Source: Udeniomyces pyricola | Taxonomy: Eukaryota; Basidiomycota; Tremellomycetes; Cystofilobasidiales; Mrakiaceae | Direction of reading: 5' to 3' | Assembly (NCBI GenBank): GCA_039545295.1 | Contig: BCIK01000023.1 | Span: 372,001 to 436,000 of the forward strand | DNA length: 64,000 bases | Shown: positions 1 to 12,854 of the stretch, one piece after another | How positions within the stretch are numbered: the stretch's first letter is position 1 | Layout of the letters: each line of letters opens with the position of its first letter | Program-made: the position numbers and the translations under genes | The notes under the pieces: generated by a model | The model's database searches: none | Seen by the model: only the letters and a program-made list of their open reading frames with translations | What the model was told of the DNA's origin: nothing

Positions 1-1453
1 GCCTTGTTCTGCCGAGAGCTGGCTAAGCGAGTCGGCGCGTTTGTCGCCTCAGGCTATCCAGAGCAACCAGAGGAGGGCGAAGATGAGAACGAGCGGGGCT
101 GGAATTCGCTTCTGGTCGTGTCCCCAGAGGGCGACGTCATTCACAACTACCGTAAAAGGTTTGTTGATCCCTTGGTAGTTCTTCTCTATCAGGGTTGAGC
201 ATGTCACATATATACTGACCAACAGCGTTTGGTGCTTTGGGTTAGTTTCCTCTTTGAAACCGACAAGAACTGGGCACGGGCAGGTATGACTTCAGCCTTG
301 AAGCTCGATCGATTAACCTTGAAACTAACGCGCTAGACGTGGTGAACTGACTCCATTCTGTTCTTTCGATTGATGTTTACACTTCTCAACTGGCGGTTCA
401 TCAGGTACTGGATTCAGTTACATAGACCTTCCTGAGCCATTGGGGCGTGTCAGCTTCGCGATTTGCATGGTGAGATGTGTTTTGTGCCAGGCTGTGTTCA
501 TAACCAGGCGAAATTGCTGACTTGCGCATGCCTTTCTGGTTTTTTTTTATTATTTATTATTATTTATCTTTTCTACTATGACCAATCGATGTCTTAGGAT
601 ATCAACCCCCAAGATTTCGTAGCTCCTTGGGATGCCTACGAGCTCTCGTCGTTTGCTCAAAAGAGTGCGTCGTATCTCCCACAGCTGTTGGTATCCCGGC
701 GCTTACAAGAGCTCATCCAGTTCTCGTGCCCTGATCCTGCTCATTTCAGATGATGTTGCCATCCTGGTTCTTTCGATGAGTGCGTCATGGTCCTGTTTCC
801 GTTCAACCATACTCGTCATGGCAACTCGGCCTACTGCTGATTACCTCTCTCCCATACGCTATAACAGACTGGCTTGACCCACCGCCACCAGTTACAGATG
901 CCGACCGCCCTCATCTGGACTCGGAAGAAGACCCAGAAAGCCCAAATTACGACACTCTCAACTACCTCGCCCACCGGTTGATGCCACTTCACGACCCTTC
1001 TCCAGTGATGCCGTTCCAGGACGGACAGTCCACTGCTTCTCCCGCGGATAGGCACGACGGCGAGATTGTACCCGGCCAAGATGGAGAGCGGCGTACTGAC
1101 GAGAGAAGAAGGGGGAAGGAAGTCGTCTTTGTTGGGTGCAACCGGATCGGAGAAGAAAAAGGTAAGCTTCCCTCGTTCTTGATTATAATGAGTGGATTCA
1201 TCGAACCGAAGCGGTTGCTGATGTTATGCGAATATCTCTTCCCCTCCTCTCTCCTCGATCATTCGTTCTTGACGGGCGAATTACTTCCGTTGCTTCACCC
1301 ATCCCATACACAATGCCTTCCCTTCCTTCTGCAGGCACCAGATTCGTGGGGTCGAGCTCCGTCATGACGCTATCAACGGAGCCGTCAAAGGTCGAGGTCA
1401 TTGACGTCCTCGGACGTCAAGAGGAGATGGTCCTTTTTGTGACGTGCCCATGA
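1..1453 (+). CDS. NTA1: Protein N-terminal amidase, nitrilase family (5' partial)
   Basis: Carbon-nitrogen hydrolase that deamidates N-terminal Asn/Gln of proteins to Asp/Glu, feeding the Arg/N-degron pathway. The gene starts before the window. Visible in order: GYPE and NSLLVVSPEGD followed by NYRKRF, which carries the catalytic-type Lys; FLFETDKNWA; then SYIDLPEPLGRVSFAICM, spliced at about 472-598 onto DINPQDFVAPWDAYE. Together these give the catalytic Cys in the AICMDINP context typical of NTA1. A later exon around 840-1160 carries WLDPPPP and a low-complexity acidic linker. The last exon (about 1335-1453) encodes TRFVGSSSVMTL and ends VTCP-stop. I count at least five introns in view. Family: the NTA1 branch of nitrilases rather than a plain nitrilase, from the FxxxSSVM C-terminal block. 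The catalytic Glu should lie upstream of the window. Exact borders between 640 and 840 are uncertain. Confidence 0.8.
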
Positions 1454-2677
1454 TGGGCTGGAGGATTACGCGATAGGCAATCTTTTGTGCGATTTCGATC
1501 ATGCTACAAACAGTCGATTGATTGAGTGTTGAGTATTGAGCACAGAATGTCGGATGTGTGCCGAGGTGATGATGACGGTCATGGGCACAAACAGTGAACC
1601 GGCGGAGGAGTTGTTCGGCAAACGAGCTCGGTTCTCGGAGCATGCTCGGAGCATATCTGATATGTAGCTCGCTTTCCCTCGTCATTCAAAAGCACACCGA
1701 CTCCGTTCGCAACATGCTGCACATTGCATGCTATCCCACCTCACCGTATAAGTTTCTTCATACAAGCTGCATGTAATTCACGACACGTCTCCAGCCACAG
1801 CTCCGGCAGAGGCCAGGGCAAAAGAATGACGATCAACGAAGGCCAAAGGCGTGGGTGGCACTGAACGTTGCGCGTTGATGCAGATCAATGATAGCACAAC
1901 GCGTCGCTGGAAGCTTGGAATTTGGAATTTGGGATCTGATTCGATCGACCTGCGACTTGGGTCTGCGTATATTAATTTTGTCGATCGCACAGCAGGTGTA
2001 TGACTTCGGGTCAGGCTCGGATACGGGATTACGCGTCACGGTGGTATTACGACGCAAGATGAGTGGAAATGCGAGTGATCGCGGAGATGATTGGAAGAAA
2101 AGGAAGAAAAAAAAAAGGATGGGGACTCCAGGAGAAAAACGAGCAAGAAGGCCGATCCGATCGGGAGGAGGACAAAACAAAGGACTTTGTTCTGATCGAT
2201 GAGCCTCCTCCCTCGCGTTTGCCCTTTTGGCCTTTTAGCCTGTACGCTAGTACCGTTCCCCCTTGCCCTGCCGTGCCCTGCCGTGCCCTTCTTGCCCTTT
2301 GAGCTTTCTTTCCTGCACTTTTCCCTCGCCATCACCATCACCCCATCCCTCGGACTCGTCTGTTTCCCTTTTACGCCAAACAAGAGCACCAGATCTGGAT
2401 CGGTTCACTCCTGGCTTCCCTCCTTCGTCGATTCTTGGTGATCTCCCTCTCCCTCCCAAATCACCTTGCTTTGCTGCCCCTCTCACGAGCCTCCCCTCTT
2501 CCCCTCTTCCCCTCTTCCCCCTCCTCTTCCTTCCTCTAGCCCTCCTTCTCCCCACCACCGTCGTCGTCCCTTCCCACCAACCAACCCCCAATCGACACTT
2601 GTCCCCGTGGCACGCGACGTTTGACAAGAAAACGCGTGTGAGCTCCACCTTGCCCACGCGATCCGCTTTCGCCCGTC
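1454..2677. promoter_or_regulatory. NTA1 3' side and CDC24 promoter
   Basis: About 1.2 kb without a convincing gene. The first half is mixed sequence. From about 2400 to 2570 the plus strand becomes strongly C/T-rich with CCCTCTTC-type repeats, a pyrimidine core promoter and leader of the kind seen before other genes in this window. ORFs here on either strand have low-complexity translations and no recognisable domain. Confidence 0.5.
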
Positions 2678-5600
2678 ATGATGCAGCAACTCCATCGGAA
2701 GCAGTCCCAACAGCACCTGCCGGAGCGCGAGAGGTACAACTCACTCGCTTCGACCTCGTCTGCCTCTACCTCTGGCTCTGGTTCTGGCTCTGGCTCTGGC
2801 TCTGCCTTTGCCTCGCCCTCATTCCCCTTCCCTTCCCCTTCTATACACTCCTCCTCCTCCTCTGTCCACTCCAACTCGTCCACCGCGACAGCAACCCCAC
2901 TCCTCTACAACGAAGACGGCCGACGACCGTCCAATCTCCAGATATCCCTCCCGCCCAACGCGCCAAATGGCCAAATGACCAACTCGCTCTCCCTCAAGAC
3001 GACCTCACAAGGATCCACCTCCATCTATCAGACCGCCAACCTCCTCCGGTACCGGCTCACTTCGATTCCTTCATTCGCTCCTTACTTCTCCTATCGCCCG
3101 ACCGACGATCTGCGCGATATTAGCACCGTCAACCAGGTTTGGGGCTGTCTCCGTCTGGGCAGCAGTCTCGTCTTCCTCATCAACCGCGTTGGTGAGACGG
3201 GCGTCTGGGACAAGCTGCTCGATCAGCTCTGGGTGCCTGTCGAGGGTCAGGAGATGCTCTGGGCAGAGGGAGAGGGTGCTCTCAACTGGCAACGAAGTGC
3301 GTCGTGCTTTGTTTCTCATCTGGTTCTATCTGTCCACGCAGCGAGGTGAAGAGGGTCGTGCTCGCCATGCCATGCGGGCATTGTGCTCCTCTTGCGCGTA
3401 CGCGCGCATCCATCCGGCCTAGCCCCTTTCCTTGGGCCCAACGCCCGTTCAGTTCGAACTTTTCCTGTGAAGCATATATCGGCAGAGGCATCAGGACGTC
3501 TAGCAGGGGAAAAGTACACGATGGTTGGGAGCTGACATTCATGGTCTTCTTCATTTCGATACCCTCGACGGTCGATTCTTGTCTGTCTCGCCTTATATCA
3601 ATTTCCTCCGTGTTTGGTTCCTTCCGTGTTCCCCCCCCCCCTCCCCTCCCTTCTCCGCCCCAAAGATCCTGCCAATAAGAAAGCGTACCAACGACCCCTG
3701 GCCAAGGCTCTCGGATTCCTGTCCACTCTCAAGCGTAAGGGTGGATGGGATGATGATGAGCTCTGGAACTTGGCCGACATGTATGCCGTCGGTGACGACA
3801 CGAACGCCCTCGTCAAAGTAAGTCCCGCTACCACGAATGACGCTATATCATCCCGGGCTGCATTGGCCCGCACGTTACGCTTCCGTCTCGATCTCTCCCT
3901 CGCCATGTTTACATCTGTCATCAACGTGGTATCTGTCATAGTGACGCGTGTCGATATCTCGATGGGTATCACGGCGAGAGAAGGATTCAGATAGCGCGTG
4001 TAGACGGGAGCGTTCACGCGCGCGCTAAGAAGAATCCCTTTCATCTTCTCCTCATCTACGTGCTGACATACTGCCGCCATCCGCTTCCATTGACATCTTA
4101 TCTCGGTTCGATACAAAGATCTTTCACACTGTGACCCTTCTTCTTGATCTCCTTCCCAATACCACACCCCCTGAATCACCCTCGAGCCTGGCCTCTCCCG
4201 CCCCATCAACTTATCACGTCGGCTCCAGCCCGTTCGGCTACCAGGCATCGATGCATCCACTTTGCGACTCGCCAGGGAGTGCAAGCATGCGGGGCTTCAT
4301 GAACGGTATCGCCGGGATTCCGGGTGCCATCACCCCTGGTGGAGCGGCTCTCATGAACATGAGTCCAACGCAGGCCATGGGTGAGGCAGGCAATCTTGTC
4401 CGCGAGCTGATGGAGACGGAGCGAAAATACGTGGCTGAACTCGAGGTCCTCCAGGTGAGTGTGGCATCCCAAAGCATCAGCGGTTCAACATTGGTAAAGC
4501 GCTTGCCCGTCACAAAGCGTGAAGCTGACGAGCTAGGGCCGTCCTCTGTCTCGACTAGTCGTACGCAAACGCTGTTGTCCAGCATCAGCTCATCTCCAAA
4601 GACACAGCGCACCTCATCTTTTCCAACATCAACAAGCTCCTCGACTTCCAACGCAAGTTCCAAATCACCCTCGAGACCGAGGCCGAGAGGGGCAGTGGTC
4701 ATAATTGGCGCATGGGGGATTGGGGCAAAGCATTCATCAAGCATGTAAGTGTTTGACATTATCCTCCAGGGCCTCGTTTCATCTCGTCATCCTTGTCCGT
4801 TTGTTGATGCAGTAATTTGGTTTTGTTTCTCCAGGAGGAGGAGTTCGAATGCTATGAAGCCTTTTGCGCCAACTACAACGAAGCCCTCGAACTGACGGAA
4901 AAGGAGGCTCCCAACCTTGCACTCCGGACCGACCTCATGCTTGAACCAACCCGGGAGCTCCCTGCATTCCTTATCAAGCCTGTTCAGCGGGTCACCAAGT
5001 ACCCGCTCTTACTCAAGGTGAGACCCGCTGGGACCCTTGGGTTGATTCGCTCTCATCGCGAGGGATGCCGTGCTGACGCCGCTGTCTCTCATCCAACAAT
5101 CCTTCTCCTCATCTTGATACACTTCCTCACGCCTGTCACACTCATCCAGTCCCTCGTGGCGGCAACCAACCCATCCGACTACATTCACTATCCCTCACTC
5201 GTTGCTGGCCATGCTGCCGTCAAGCGAATTACGAACAAAGTCAACGAGACGATGCGCGCAAAGGAGAACGAGAAGACTGTCCTCGAGCTTCACGCCCGCG
5301 TCGAAGACTGGAAGGGCCACGTGCCAGAAACGTTTGGTCGACTCTTGGTCGATGACGTCCTCTCGGCTATCAAAGCGGGCTCCTCCCGGGAGTATCACGT
5401 TTTCTTGTTCGAAAAGATGCTGCTCTGTTGCAAAGAAGTCAGTAATCCGTTGTGTCTGCCATCCACTAGTGTCACCAAATCGCTCTGGAAATATTGGCTG
5501 ATAAGGTTGCCCTCCTCTGATGCCTTCACCTCATTCCTTAGGCCGTGCCTGATTCGAAGTCGAAAAAGGTCCGCGTGAAGATGCCTTGTACCCTGTTCTC

Positions 5601-7814
5601 CTAGCTTCATCCCCACTTAGACGCTCGTGCTCATCGGCCGTTGTATCGATTCCGATCGTGCTTTTTTTTTTCTTTTTTTTTTTTCTGTACTTGCATCTTC
5701 TAGGGCAAGCCTGCGTCCTCCAAGCCAAAGATTACCCCTGGAGGCAGTGGCTTTGGAAGGACAGCCCGAACGGCACTCGCAGTGAAAGGTCGGATTTACG
5801 TTAACAACCTGACTTCTTCGGAGATTGTCAACCGACCAGACGGAGGTACGTTCGCATACCGTTTGCTGCACCCACAGGTCACAAAGAATGAGGAGCGTTT
5901 CGAAATTGACGACCATGCTTGGGTTTTGACATTTGTTTCTTTCTAGGCAAGGCCATTCAAATTTGGTGGCGAAGCCAAGACCAAGTCGACGTCCAAGAGA
6001 CGCTCCTTTTAATCATGCGAACGGACGAGTTGCTCGAAAAGTGGTACAACTCTGTCAATCGTCTAATCACTGAGTATCGAGCTGGCGCCCGAGGAACCCG
6101 CTCTACTTCCCATGTCCATCACAGCCACTCCTTTTCCACCGGCAGCAATGCCTACACCCCTTCTTCAGTCTCGTCTTCCTACACACCCAGCTCATACACC
6201 CCCAGTACATACATGAGCGTTGGCCCGCCGAGTACATACTCGCCCTCGATACAGAGCCGACGCTATGAGGCCGACGACGACGAGGCCCAGGCGTACCCTC
6301 CTCGCCACCAGATGGAAAACCTCACGTTTGATAACGGCCGGGATGGCGCTTTCTCTCCTCACTCGGGAACGCCGTACGACCATGAGCCCGAAACGGGCCG
6401 ACCGCGCCGGGATTCGGAGGCTGCCAGTCAAGCTGCGGCGGGCACCCGCCGATCAGCGCCCCCCAGTCGAGAGCGAGAGCCGACGGTGGGTGCTCCCAGT
6501 GGAGAAGCGATGCGTGCGAGGGCAAGGACGGAGGACACGACGGGTGGCATGATGAAGGATTGGCGACAGCAGGAACGAGCAAGGCAAGGCTCAAGTCAAG
6601 GTCAAGCTCAAGCTCAGCCAATGCCTCCCATGCCAACGAGAGGCTATTCAACTCAGTCCAACACGTCCGAAGCTTCATTTAGCGCGGGACCAGTGACGGG
6701 TGCCCATCGCGCTCCCCGACACCAATCGTCGGCGTCTGCCCTGCGAAGGCCGTCGGACGCTGCGCCGAGCATCCACCCGTATGCCCAGCAACCGTCATCT
6801 GGCAGCCGCTACACCAGCCAAGCATCGGGTCGATCTTCTGGTGGCTCTCAATCGATGGCTCCACCCCCTCCTCCTGCTGCTTCTCCTCAGTATCGCAACC
6901 GATCCGCCTCGAGTCCAAACGTCTATCAACCTCTTCAGAATGAGCATCGTCCACCTCTTCCCACCAACGGGATACTCAACTCGACCATCTTTTCCTCTTC
7001 GCCTTCCTCTAATGCCTCGTCCATCTCCCCTATACCACCCCATCCCAACGTCGCCATTCCGGGCCAGCTCGCGGCGTACAACTCGTCCAAATCGTCGCTT
7101 GCCAACTCATCCCGGGAGGATGACAAGCGTGGCTCGAGCGAGAGTACCAATACCTCCATCTCGATTGAAAGTCAGCCCTACCCAACCACACCTTTCAGTG
7201 GTCCAGGCCTGAGCCTTCGACATGGCTCTATGGGTGCCGGTGTCAATCCGATCAGTGGAGGTAATCACAGCGTCGCCATCTCGAGACAGGGCAGCTCGGA
7301 CTCGGCCAACATGTCACATGGGCTCACGCTAAAACAGCAGCATCAGCAAACTGCCATCATCAAGATCCACTTTGACACCAACAACTTTACCATCGGCATG
7401 GACCTTTCGAGTACGGCTGAGGAGGTACGAGATCGCGTGATGAAGAAAGGTGAGACTTGATACGTGTTGTATGGCTGCCTGTGCATGATGGATTTTATCT
7501 GAATGCGACTGTTCCGTATATTGACTTGATCTGGTCCAACCATTCTTGCTCTCCCCTCAGTCACTGCTGGACGTTCGGACTTGCAGCCGTGGAATCTCCT
7601 AATGAACTACGTCGACCCGGACGACGATCTAATTCAGCTCAAGTGAGTCGTCTAGTACCACCACATGACCATGGTTCTTCACAGGCGGAAACGAGGCTAA
7701 CGCCCAGTCTTTACACCTCTTCGACCCAGAACGCAAGAAGACTGGGATATCTGCGTTTCGGAACACATCGGTAGACAAATCGAGCTTCACGTCTCGGTTC
7801 GATCCCAGAGATGA
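2678..7814 (+). CDS. CDC24: Cdc24-type Rho/Cdc42 guanine nucleotide exchange factor (CH-DH-PH-PB1)
   Basis: Activates Cdc42 by GDP/GTP exchange at sites of polarised growth, budding and mating projection. Domain order is diagnostic. There is a Ser-rich N-terminus, then a calponin-homology-like block (VWGCLRLGSSLVFLINRV; continued by NPANKKAYQRPLAKAL at 3664-3819). The DH domain starts with LVRELMETERKYVAELEVL at about 4400 and includes FLIKPVQRVTKYPLLLK at about 4970-5018. The PH region (5150-6090) contains YHVFLFEKMLLCCKE and GRIYVNN. A long Ser/Pro/Gln-rich linker runs from 6090 to 7340. A C-terminal PB1 domain follows (IIKIHFDTNNFTIGMDL, then QEDWDICVSEHIGRQIELHV). Exons as read: 2678-3296, 3664-3819, 4119-4454, about 4558-4744, 4834-5018, 5150-5438, about 5541-5567, 5704-5846, 5946-7449, about 7560-7643, about 7734-7814. 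The product is about 1,200 aa, longer than yeast Cdc24 because of the linker. The PB1 domain implies a Bem1-type scaffold partner. Confidence 0.92.
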
Positions 7815-10316
7815 GGCTCACGGGTACTCTGCTACCTCGAAACATCGCCGTATTCCGCCCCGTCTTCTTGCTTCAATCTCTACGAGCTTCTCTTTTCTCT
7901 TTACGACCATCTTTGTCGCCGGCCTTGTTACAACCACCCATCAGTCTCTGTCTTCATTGCATCAGGATAGCTCTCTCGCCCCGGAACCGCCTGCTTTTCC
8001 TGCCCCGCCCCTTCCCTTCCCCCTCCCCGCCTTGCTTCATCCTAGTTATCATCGCTTGCCATGCCTTTCTGCATCCATAGCTTTGATCCACATTCATTAC
8101 CGTTCTTGCTTCTCATCGCCGGTCGTGTGTCTTGCATCATTCCTTTTCTTCTCTGAAATCTACTCGTCCTCCTTTCTGTTCTAAGCAACTCCTCTTGCGC
8201 CTCGTTCGACTTTGTCTGGACATCCTTTTTTTTTTTTTTTCTNTTTNTNTGGTTTTCTTCTTTTTTTTCTTCTCTCCGTTCTTTCGTTGCCCGTTCTGTC
8301 TTGTGTCTTGCTCCTTCCTTTTCTCTACACTCTACTCCTTCGCGTCCAGTCATCCTGACCCTCATCATACAAGCACATCAGGCATCTTTGCTTGCTTGGC
8401 CCGTCCGTTTGCTCCTTCTGACCAGACTCTCCATTCGATAGGCTCGCTTCTCCTGTCTCTTCATTTTCTAGTGTGTGTGTGGCTCTCAACGACTCTTTCT
8501 GTCCGCCGATCCACCCCTCTTTGTCTCTCATCCTCTGTACCCTTTGTCACGTGTTCTTGTTTTCTTTCTCTGTCCTTCGTTCCGCCAGTCTCTCCTTCAA
8601 CTCTTGGTTCAGTCTACTGCTGATATTCCTCTCCTTCTAAACCCTATTTGCAAGCCTTTTCTCTCGCTCACGCTCCCCGTCCCGTCTCTTCTTGCGTTTC
8701 GTTGTTCCCCTCTCTTACTATCTCCTTTTCCCCCTTGTTCTGTCTGTTTCCCTCCTCCTCCTTCCCCCCCCCCCCCCCCCCTTTTTTTTTTCTCTTTCTT
8801 TCCCTTCTCTGCTTCTTACTTCTTTGGCCTCTTTCTTGTTTTGTACGCCCTCTAATCGAGATCTCATGACGATCTTTCGCGCCCGTGACTTGTTCCCCCT
8901 TATGAGAGTTCGTTAATCGAAGCGGTTTCGATATATTCCCATGAGTTGAATTTTTGCCCTGAAGGGGCAGCGAAAGAAAGGAGACGCTAGACAGGTGTGT
9001 CGTTACTCCACGACCGCTGTGCAGTTTGGCGGTTGAAACGTTGATGCCCGAGCAGGAAGATAGCCGAATCCAGCAAGGATTGGCTAAGACTCCTCTCGGT
9101 GCCCACCTCAGGCGGAGGATTATGGACCTACCTCGTGCTGCCCCCTGAAAACCTCGCATCCAGTATTCGGCCGTCCCCACTCCGTTCTAGATCCGACCGG
9201 TCAAGACCAGATCTCTCGTCCCTCGTTCCTCCGAGGCAAACCACTGAGGCCTCGGCCAGAAACTCGATGTTGTATATTCTAGGCTACCTCCTACCTCCTC
9301 CGCTTCCCCGCTCCCTTCTGCTCGTGCTGGTTCGCGAAAGGTGTTGCCTTTCTCCGCCGACTTTGCCCCAACCCAAGATGGCCAGGCGAGGTGGATTGAA
9401 TGGGAGGAAAAGTGATCGCTGATGATACAAAATGCTCCATTTTATATATATATATCGGTGGTGATCAAGTGATCGTTGGCGATTGCTCGAAGGTTTCTCA
9501 CAGGGACGTGTCTTGATGTAAAGTTCTGAGATCCGGAAGAATGGAGCTGTTCCGCTCGTACAAAACGTCTCGTGACGATGACTTCCACCAGCTGCATAAC
9601 GTTCTTCGGCAGCTTGCCCCGAGATCTGACCGCGGTAGCTCCATCAGGTGGCGAGTAAATCATCGCCTAGTCAGTGGTACGAGGCAGCCTCGACTTCTAC
9701 ACCGATTTCATTCTTGTTCTGTCTGGGTACGCCTGCGTGTAATCTGGGGTTCAACTCGGAACGGAGCAGTTGTGAAAATGTGGATTGACTGTTGGTTGTT
9801 TGATGCAATGTCAGTGGATGGGATCTCCCGTTTGCCAGGAACGCGTGAGTCTTCGTGTCGAGACGGAAAGGGGCCATCATTCTGACCAAAGCTGAGCCTC
9901 TACTGATAGACCTTTGTCTGCAATGATGAACGGTAGGCTAAAGCTGCTCCTTTCAGACTTCCTGAGATGTAAGCTAAGAGGACTGAGTCGATCTGATCAA
10001 TCATCCGTTGAACTGCCCGTCCAAAAGATCGACGCAGCATAAGTTGGACAACCCGGATCACTGAGTGCGACAACACGATCAGCTCTTGTGATCAGGACCG
10101 GAATACATGGCAAGCCGATTCCATGTCAGTCCTTTGGGTCGTCTATCCAGTGTGTAAATTAGCTTTGACCAATGTACAGGCGAAGGTGAGCAAAGCAAGC
10201 GGGATCGCATGAAAGTCGTTATACAAGATGTCTCTACCCTCCTCCCCCTTCTTGCCTCTCTGAACGTTCTGTCCGTATCCTACACGTGGTCGATCTGGGG
10301 TTAAGTTCTGATTGAT
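7815..10316. other. 2.5 kb gene-poor interval with extreme pyrimidine tract
   Basis: No ORF here shows a recognisable domain or plausible splicing on either strand. From about 7860 to 8860 the plus strand is almost pure C/T with poly-T and poly-C runs (for example 8225-8242 and 8766-8790) and N bases at 8243-8250. From 8870 to 10316 base composition becomes normal, with a TA repeat at about 9443-9454. It probably holds the CDC24 and LSM6 3' regions plus possibly an unrecognised transcript. Confidence 0.5.
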
Positions 10317-10918
10317 CTATAGTGAATCGACGGCAGTGATGTACAGGACTGTGCAAAAGAGATCAAAGGTTCGCGTCAGTCGATCGCGTCGTCGCCTAGA
10401 TGCGCGTCCGGACGTCGGTCGGGGAATGTTCAAGGTTGGTTGCACTGACCGTTGTTGCCTCGAATGAAGGCGTCTCCGTACTCGTTCTTCTTGATACCAT
10501 TGACGTACTCCTCGGTCTGCTCAAGCGCGATGTTCATGTATCCATCGAGACACGACAGGATCCCTGAAAGCATAAGATAACGATGGGTAGGTAGGACGGG
10601 GCCAAGAGCGGGGATGAGGTCGTGAGTGGAAGAACGATGGGCAAGAGGGCCAAGGAAGAGCAGCTGAACGGACGAACCTCTGTAATCGATACCAGAGTTG
10701 AGACGGACAATGACCTCTTTACCAACGACGGCCTAAGAAATAGGAAGGGGAAGTCAGTAGGAGAGCGCGACGGATGACGAGGGGATGGCCCTAGAGTGCG
10801 GAGGACATTGAGGCGAGAACGACGAAGCAGGAAGGATGTAATGACTGACCTTGAGGAAACCCGAGGGAGAACCAGTCGCAGGAGGATCAGGCTGAGGTGA
10901 TGGAGCGGCGTCTGACAT
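10317..10918 (-). CDS. LSM6: U6 snRNA-associated Sm-like protein LSm6
   Basis: Subunit of the LSm2-8 ring on U6 snRNA and of the LSm1-7 mRNA-decay ring. Four exons read on the minus strand. The first starts MSDAAPSPQPDPP at 10918. The second carries VVGKEVIVRLNSGIDYRG (about 10680-10735), the Sm1 motif. The third carries ILSCLDGYMNIALEQTEEYV and GDAFIRGNN (about 10451-10566), the Sm2 region. The last, at about 10317-10348, completes VLYITAVDSL-stop. The donor after GNN plus one base joins to TCCTGTAC to give NNVLYIT, which is near-universal in LSm6. The ring's RNA-binding loop residues (MN in DGYMN, and RGNN) are present. Length is about 90 aa, normal for the family. It diverges from ATP12 across 322 bases. 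Confidence 0.93.
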
Positions 10919-11240
10919 GGTAAAGAGGCGAGATCGAGTGGGAAGGGAGACGACGGGAGGGAGGGAGAAGCGTCGAGAAGCCAAGCAAGTATGAGAATCC
11001 AAGCCTAAAGTGTCATCAACGCTCAACGCGCCCAATGACGCCCAAAAACGTCCAAATCGGCATGTAGGGGAATGATCGGTGAGAAAGCTGTGCTGCAAGT
11101 TTGGCCAATCAGTTAGTCACCACCTCAACACCACTTAATCGTGCATGCACATAATCGATGATCATGAATCGTTCAATCGATCATGCTCTATCATCATTCC
11201 ATCGACCCATCCTTCAACCCATAACCTTCATCGCCCCATC
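10919..11240. promoter_or_regulatory. Shared LSM6/ATP12 divergent promoter
   Basis: 322 bases between two outward-facing start codons. It includes ATCGATCAT/ATGATC-rich palindromic sequence at about 11155-11185 on the ATP12 side. No TATA box stands out. Confidence 0.5.
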
Positions 11241-12854
11241 ATGCTCGTCTCTCAACGTGTCGCCTCCCTCGCTCGCATATCGTTCACCCCATCCCCTACC
11301 GCCCGATCCCTCAGACCTTTCACCTCCACCCTCACTCGTCAAGACGCCGCCGACGAAGACCTCGTCAAGCCAATCTATACACCCCTTGCCAACAAGGCCG
11401 CGGCCGATGCCAACGTAGATGGGCTCGTCCTCAGCCAGACTAATCGTTCGTCGGGTTTTATGTCTTTAACATGATTTGTTGAGTATAGTCTGAACCAATC
11501 ATCCGTCCTTCCCCCCTCCTCATGGCTTCGTTTGCTTGCGGTAGGGGCCGAGAAGACGTTTGGGCGATTCTGGAAGACAGTCTCCGTCAAGGAGTCCCCC
11601 GAAGGTCTGTCCCAGCTGCTCCTAACTTGGCGTCAATCACGACGCTTGTCCGTCTTTTATCTCTCACATCGACCAAATCATACTGATCTCACCAGCCAAC
11701 TGTTTTAAATCCCCGCATTCTTCCCACACTTAGGCCTCCAGATCCTGCTCGACTCGAGACCGCTCAAAACGCCCGGAGGAAACCGATTGACGATCCCCGC
11801 CGAGCGGAAGGTCACTGCGTTCCTCATTGCGAATGAATGGGAGAACCAAGACAAGATCCTCAAGAACCATGCGCTGCCAGTTGTCAGTCTTGGAGACGAA
11901 GTCATGGAATTCAAAATGGAGATGGCAGCCTAGGTCAAGCTGACAACATCCTCCGTCCCGCGGCGCTCCGCTTCCCTCTGTCTCGCTCTCATATTGTTTC
12001 TAGACCTCCCTCGCCTCGCGAGCCATTGATGCCCTGACTGAGGTTGGAGCTACGTCGACTGAATCCAAGGCGAAAAAGACCAAGGCTGATGTTGTTGAAG
12101 CTCTTCTCAAGTACTTTGATACCGACACTATCTGCTTTCATGAGGACGGGCCTAGGGGGCTGGTCAGGCTTCAGGAGGAGCGGTGGGATCCGATCTTGGC
12201 CTGGGCTCGAGAGAGGTTCAACGTTGATGGTGAGCTGTGGTGCTCTTTTTACAAAGCAACTCGATGCACGTCAAGTTGGTATGCTGACTCTGATGGGACT
12301 TGCCTTGTGCTCCGATGTAGTCAACGTCTTCCACTCGGTCCTCATCTCGCGTCAGCCTCAGGAAACCATCTCGGCTCTTCGAGCACATGTTTCTCAATTC
12401 TCGGGCTGGAAGTTGGCGGGTTCGTTCATCCCAAATAAAGATCAGTTGTACGGCAGCATGACTTTTATTAACTTGCGCTGTCACGCCAATCCCCCCCCCC
12501 CCCTTTCTCCTTTTCTTTTGGGAATTGCTAGCGTTCGAGCGAGCGGTCTACACGACCAAATCGTTCCTCATTGCTCTTGCGCTCGTTGAAGGTCGAATCG
12601 ACGTCGAGCAGGCTAGCCAGGCCAGTCACGTCGAGGTTGACAGCCAGATTCTGATCTGGGGCGAGGTCGAAGACAGTGAGTGATTGCTCTTGGTCTGGAT
12701 GATGATTCATATTGACAAGTCCGTTTGGCATGATGAGGCTGACGCGATGTGAGGGGATGCTTGATAATTTGGTTGTGATGTAGCGCACGACGTGGATTAC
12801 CAAGACGTCAGACGACAACTTGGAAGCACGAGGTGTCTCCTGATAGGAGAATAG
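11241..12854 (+). CDS. ATP12: Mitochondrial F1-ATPase assembly factor Atp12
   Basis: Chaperone that binds the free F1 alpha subunit in the mitochondrial matrix during ATP synthase assembly. The first exon begins MLVSQRVASLARISF with an Arg/Ser/Thr-rich presequence. Later exons give KTFGRFWKTVSVKESPEG, then LQILLDSRPLKTPGGNRLTI with FLIANEWENQDKILKNHALP (about 11733-11882). The third block is TSLASRAIDAL followed by DTDTICFHEDGP and WDPILAWARERFNVD (about 12003-12228), the ATP12 signature region. The remaining exons are VNVFHSVLISRQPQETI, then ERAVYTTKSFLIALALVEGR, and a short terminal exon ending GSTRCLLIGE-stop. At least six introns, one containing a C run at 12490-12502. Length of about 310-330 aa fits the family. 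Confidence 0.92.

Noticed and set aside
2247..2883. Minus-strand and plus-strand ORFs of 115-286 residues upstream of and overlapping CDC24
   Set aside because: Arg/Gly/Glu- or Pro/Leu-rich shadows of the pyrimidine leader and Ser-rich CDC24 exon.
12697..12740. ATGATGA ... CTGA pattern in an ATP12 intron, resembling a box C/D snoRNA
   Set aside because: Box C to box D distance is only about 40 bases, there is no terminal stem, and the second ATGATGA overlaps the D box region. Too short for a C/D RNA.
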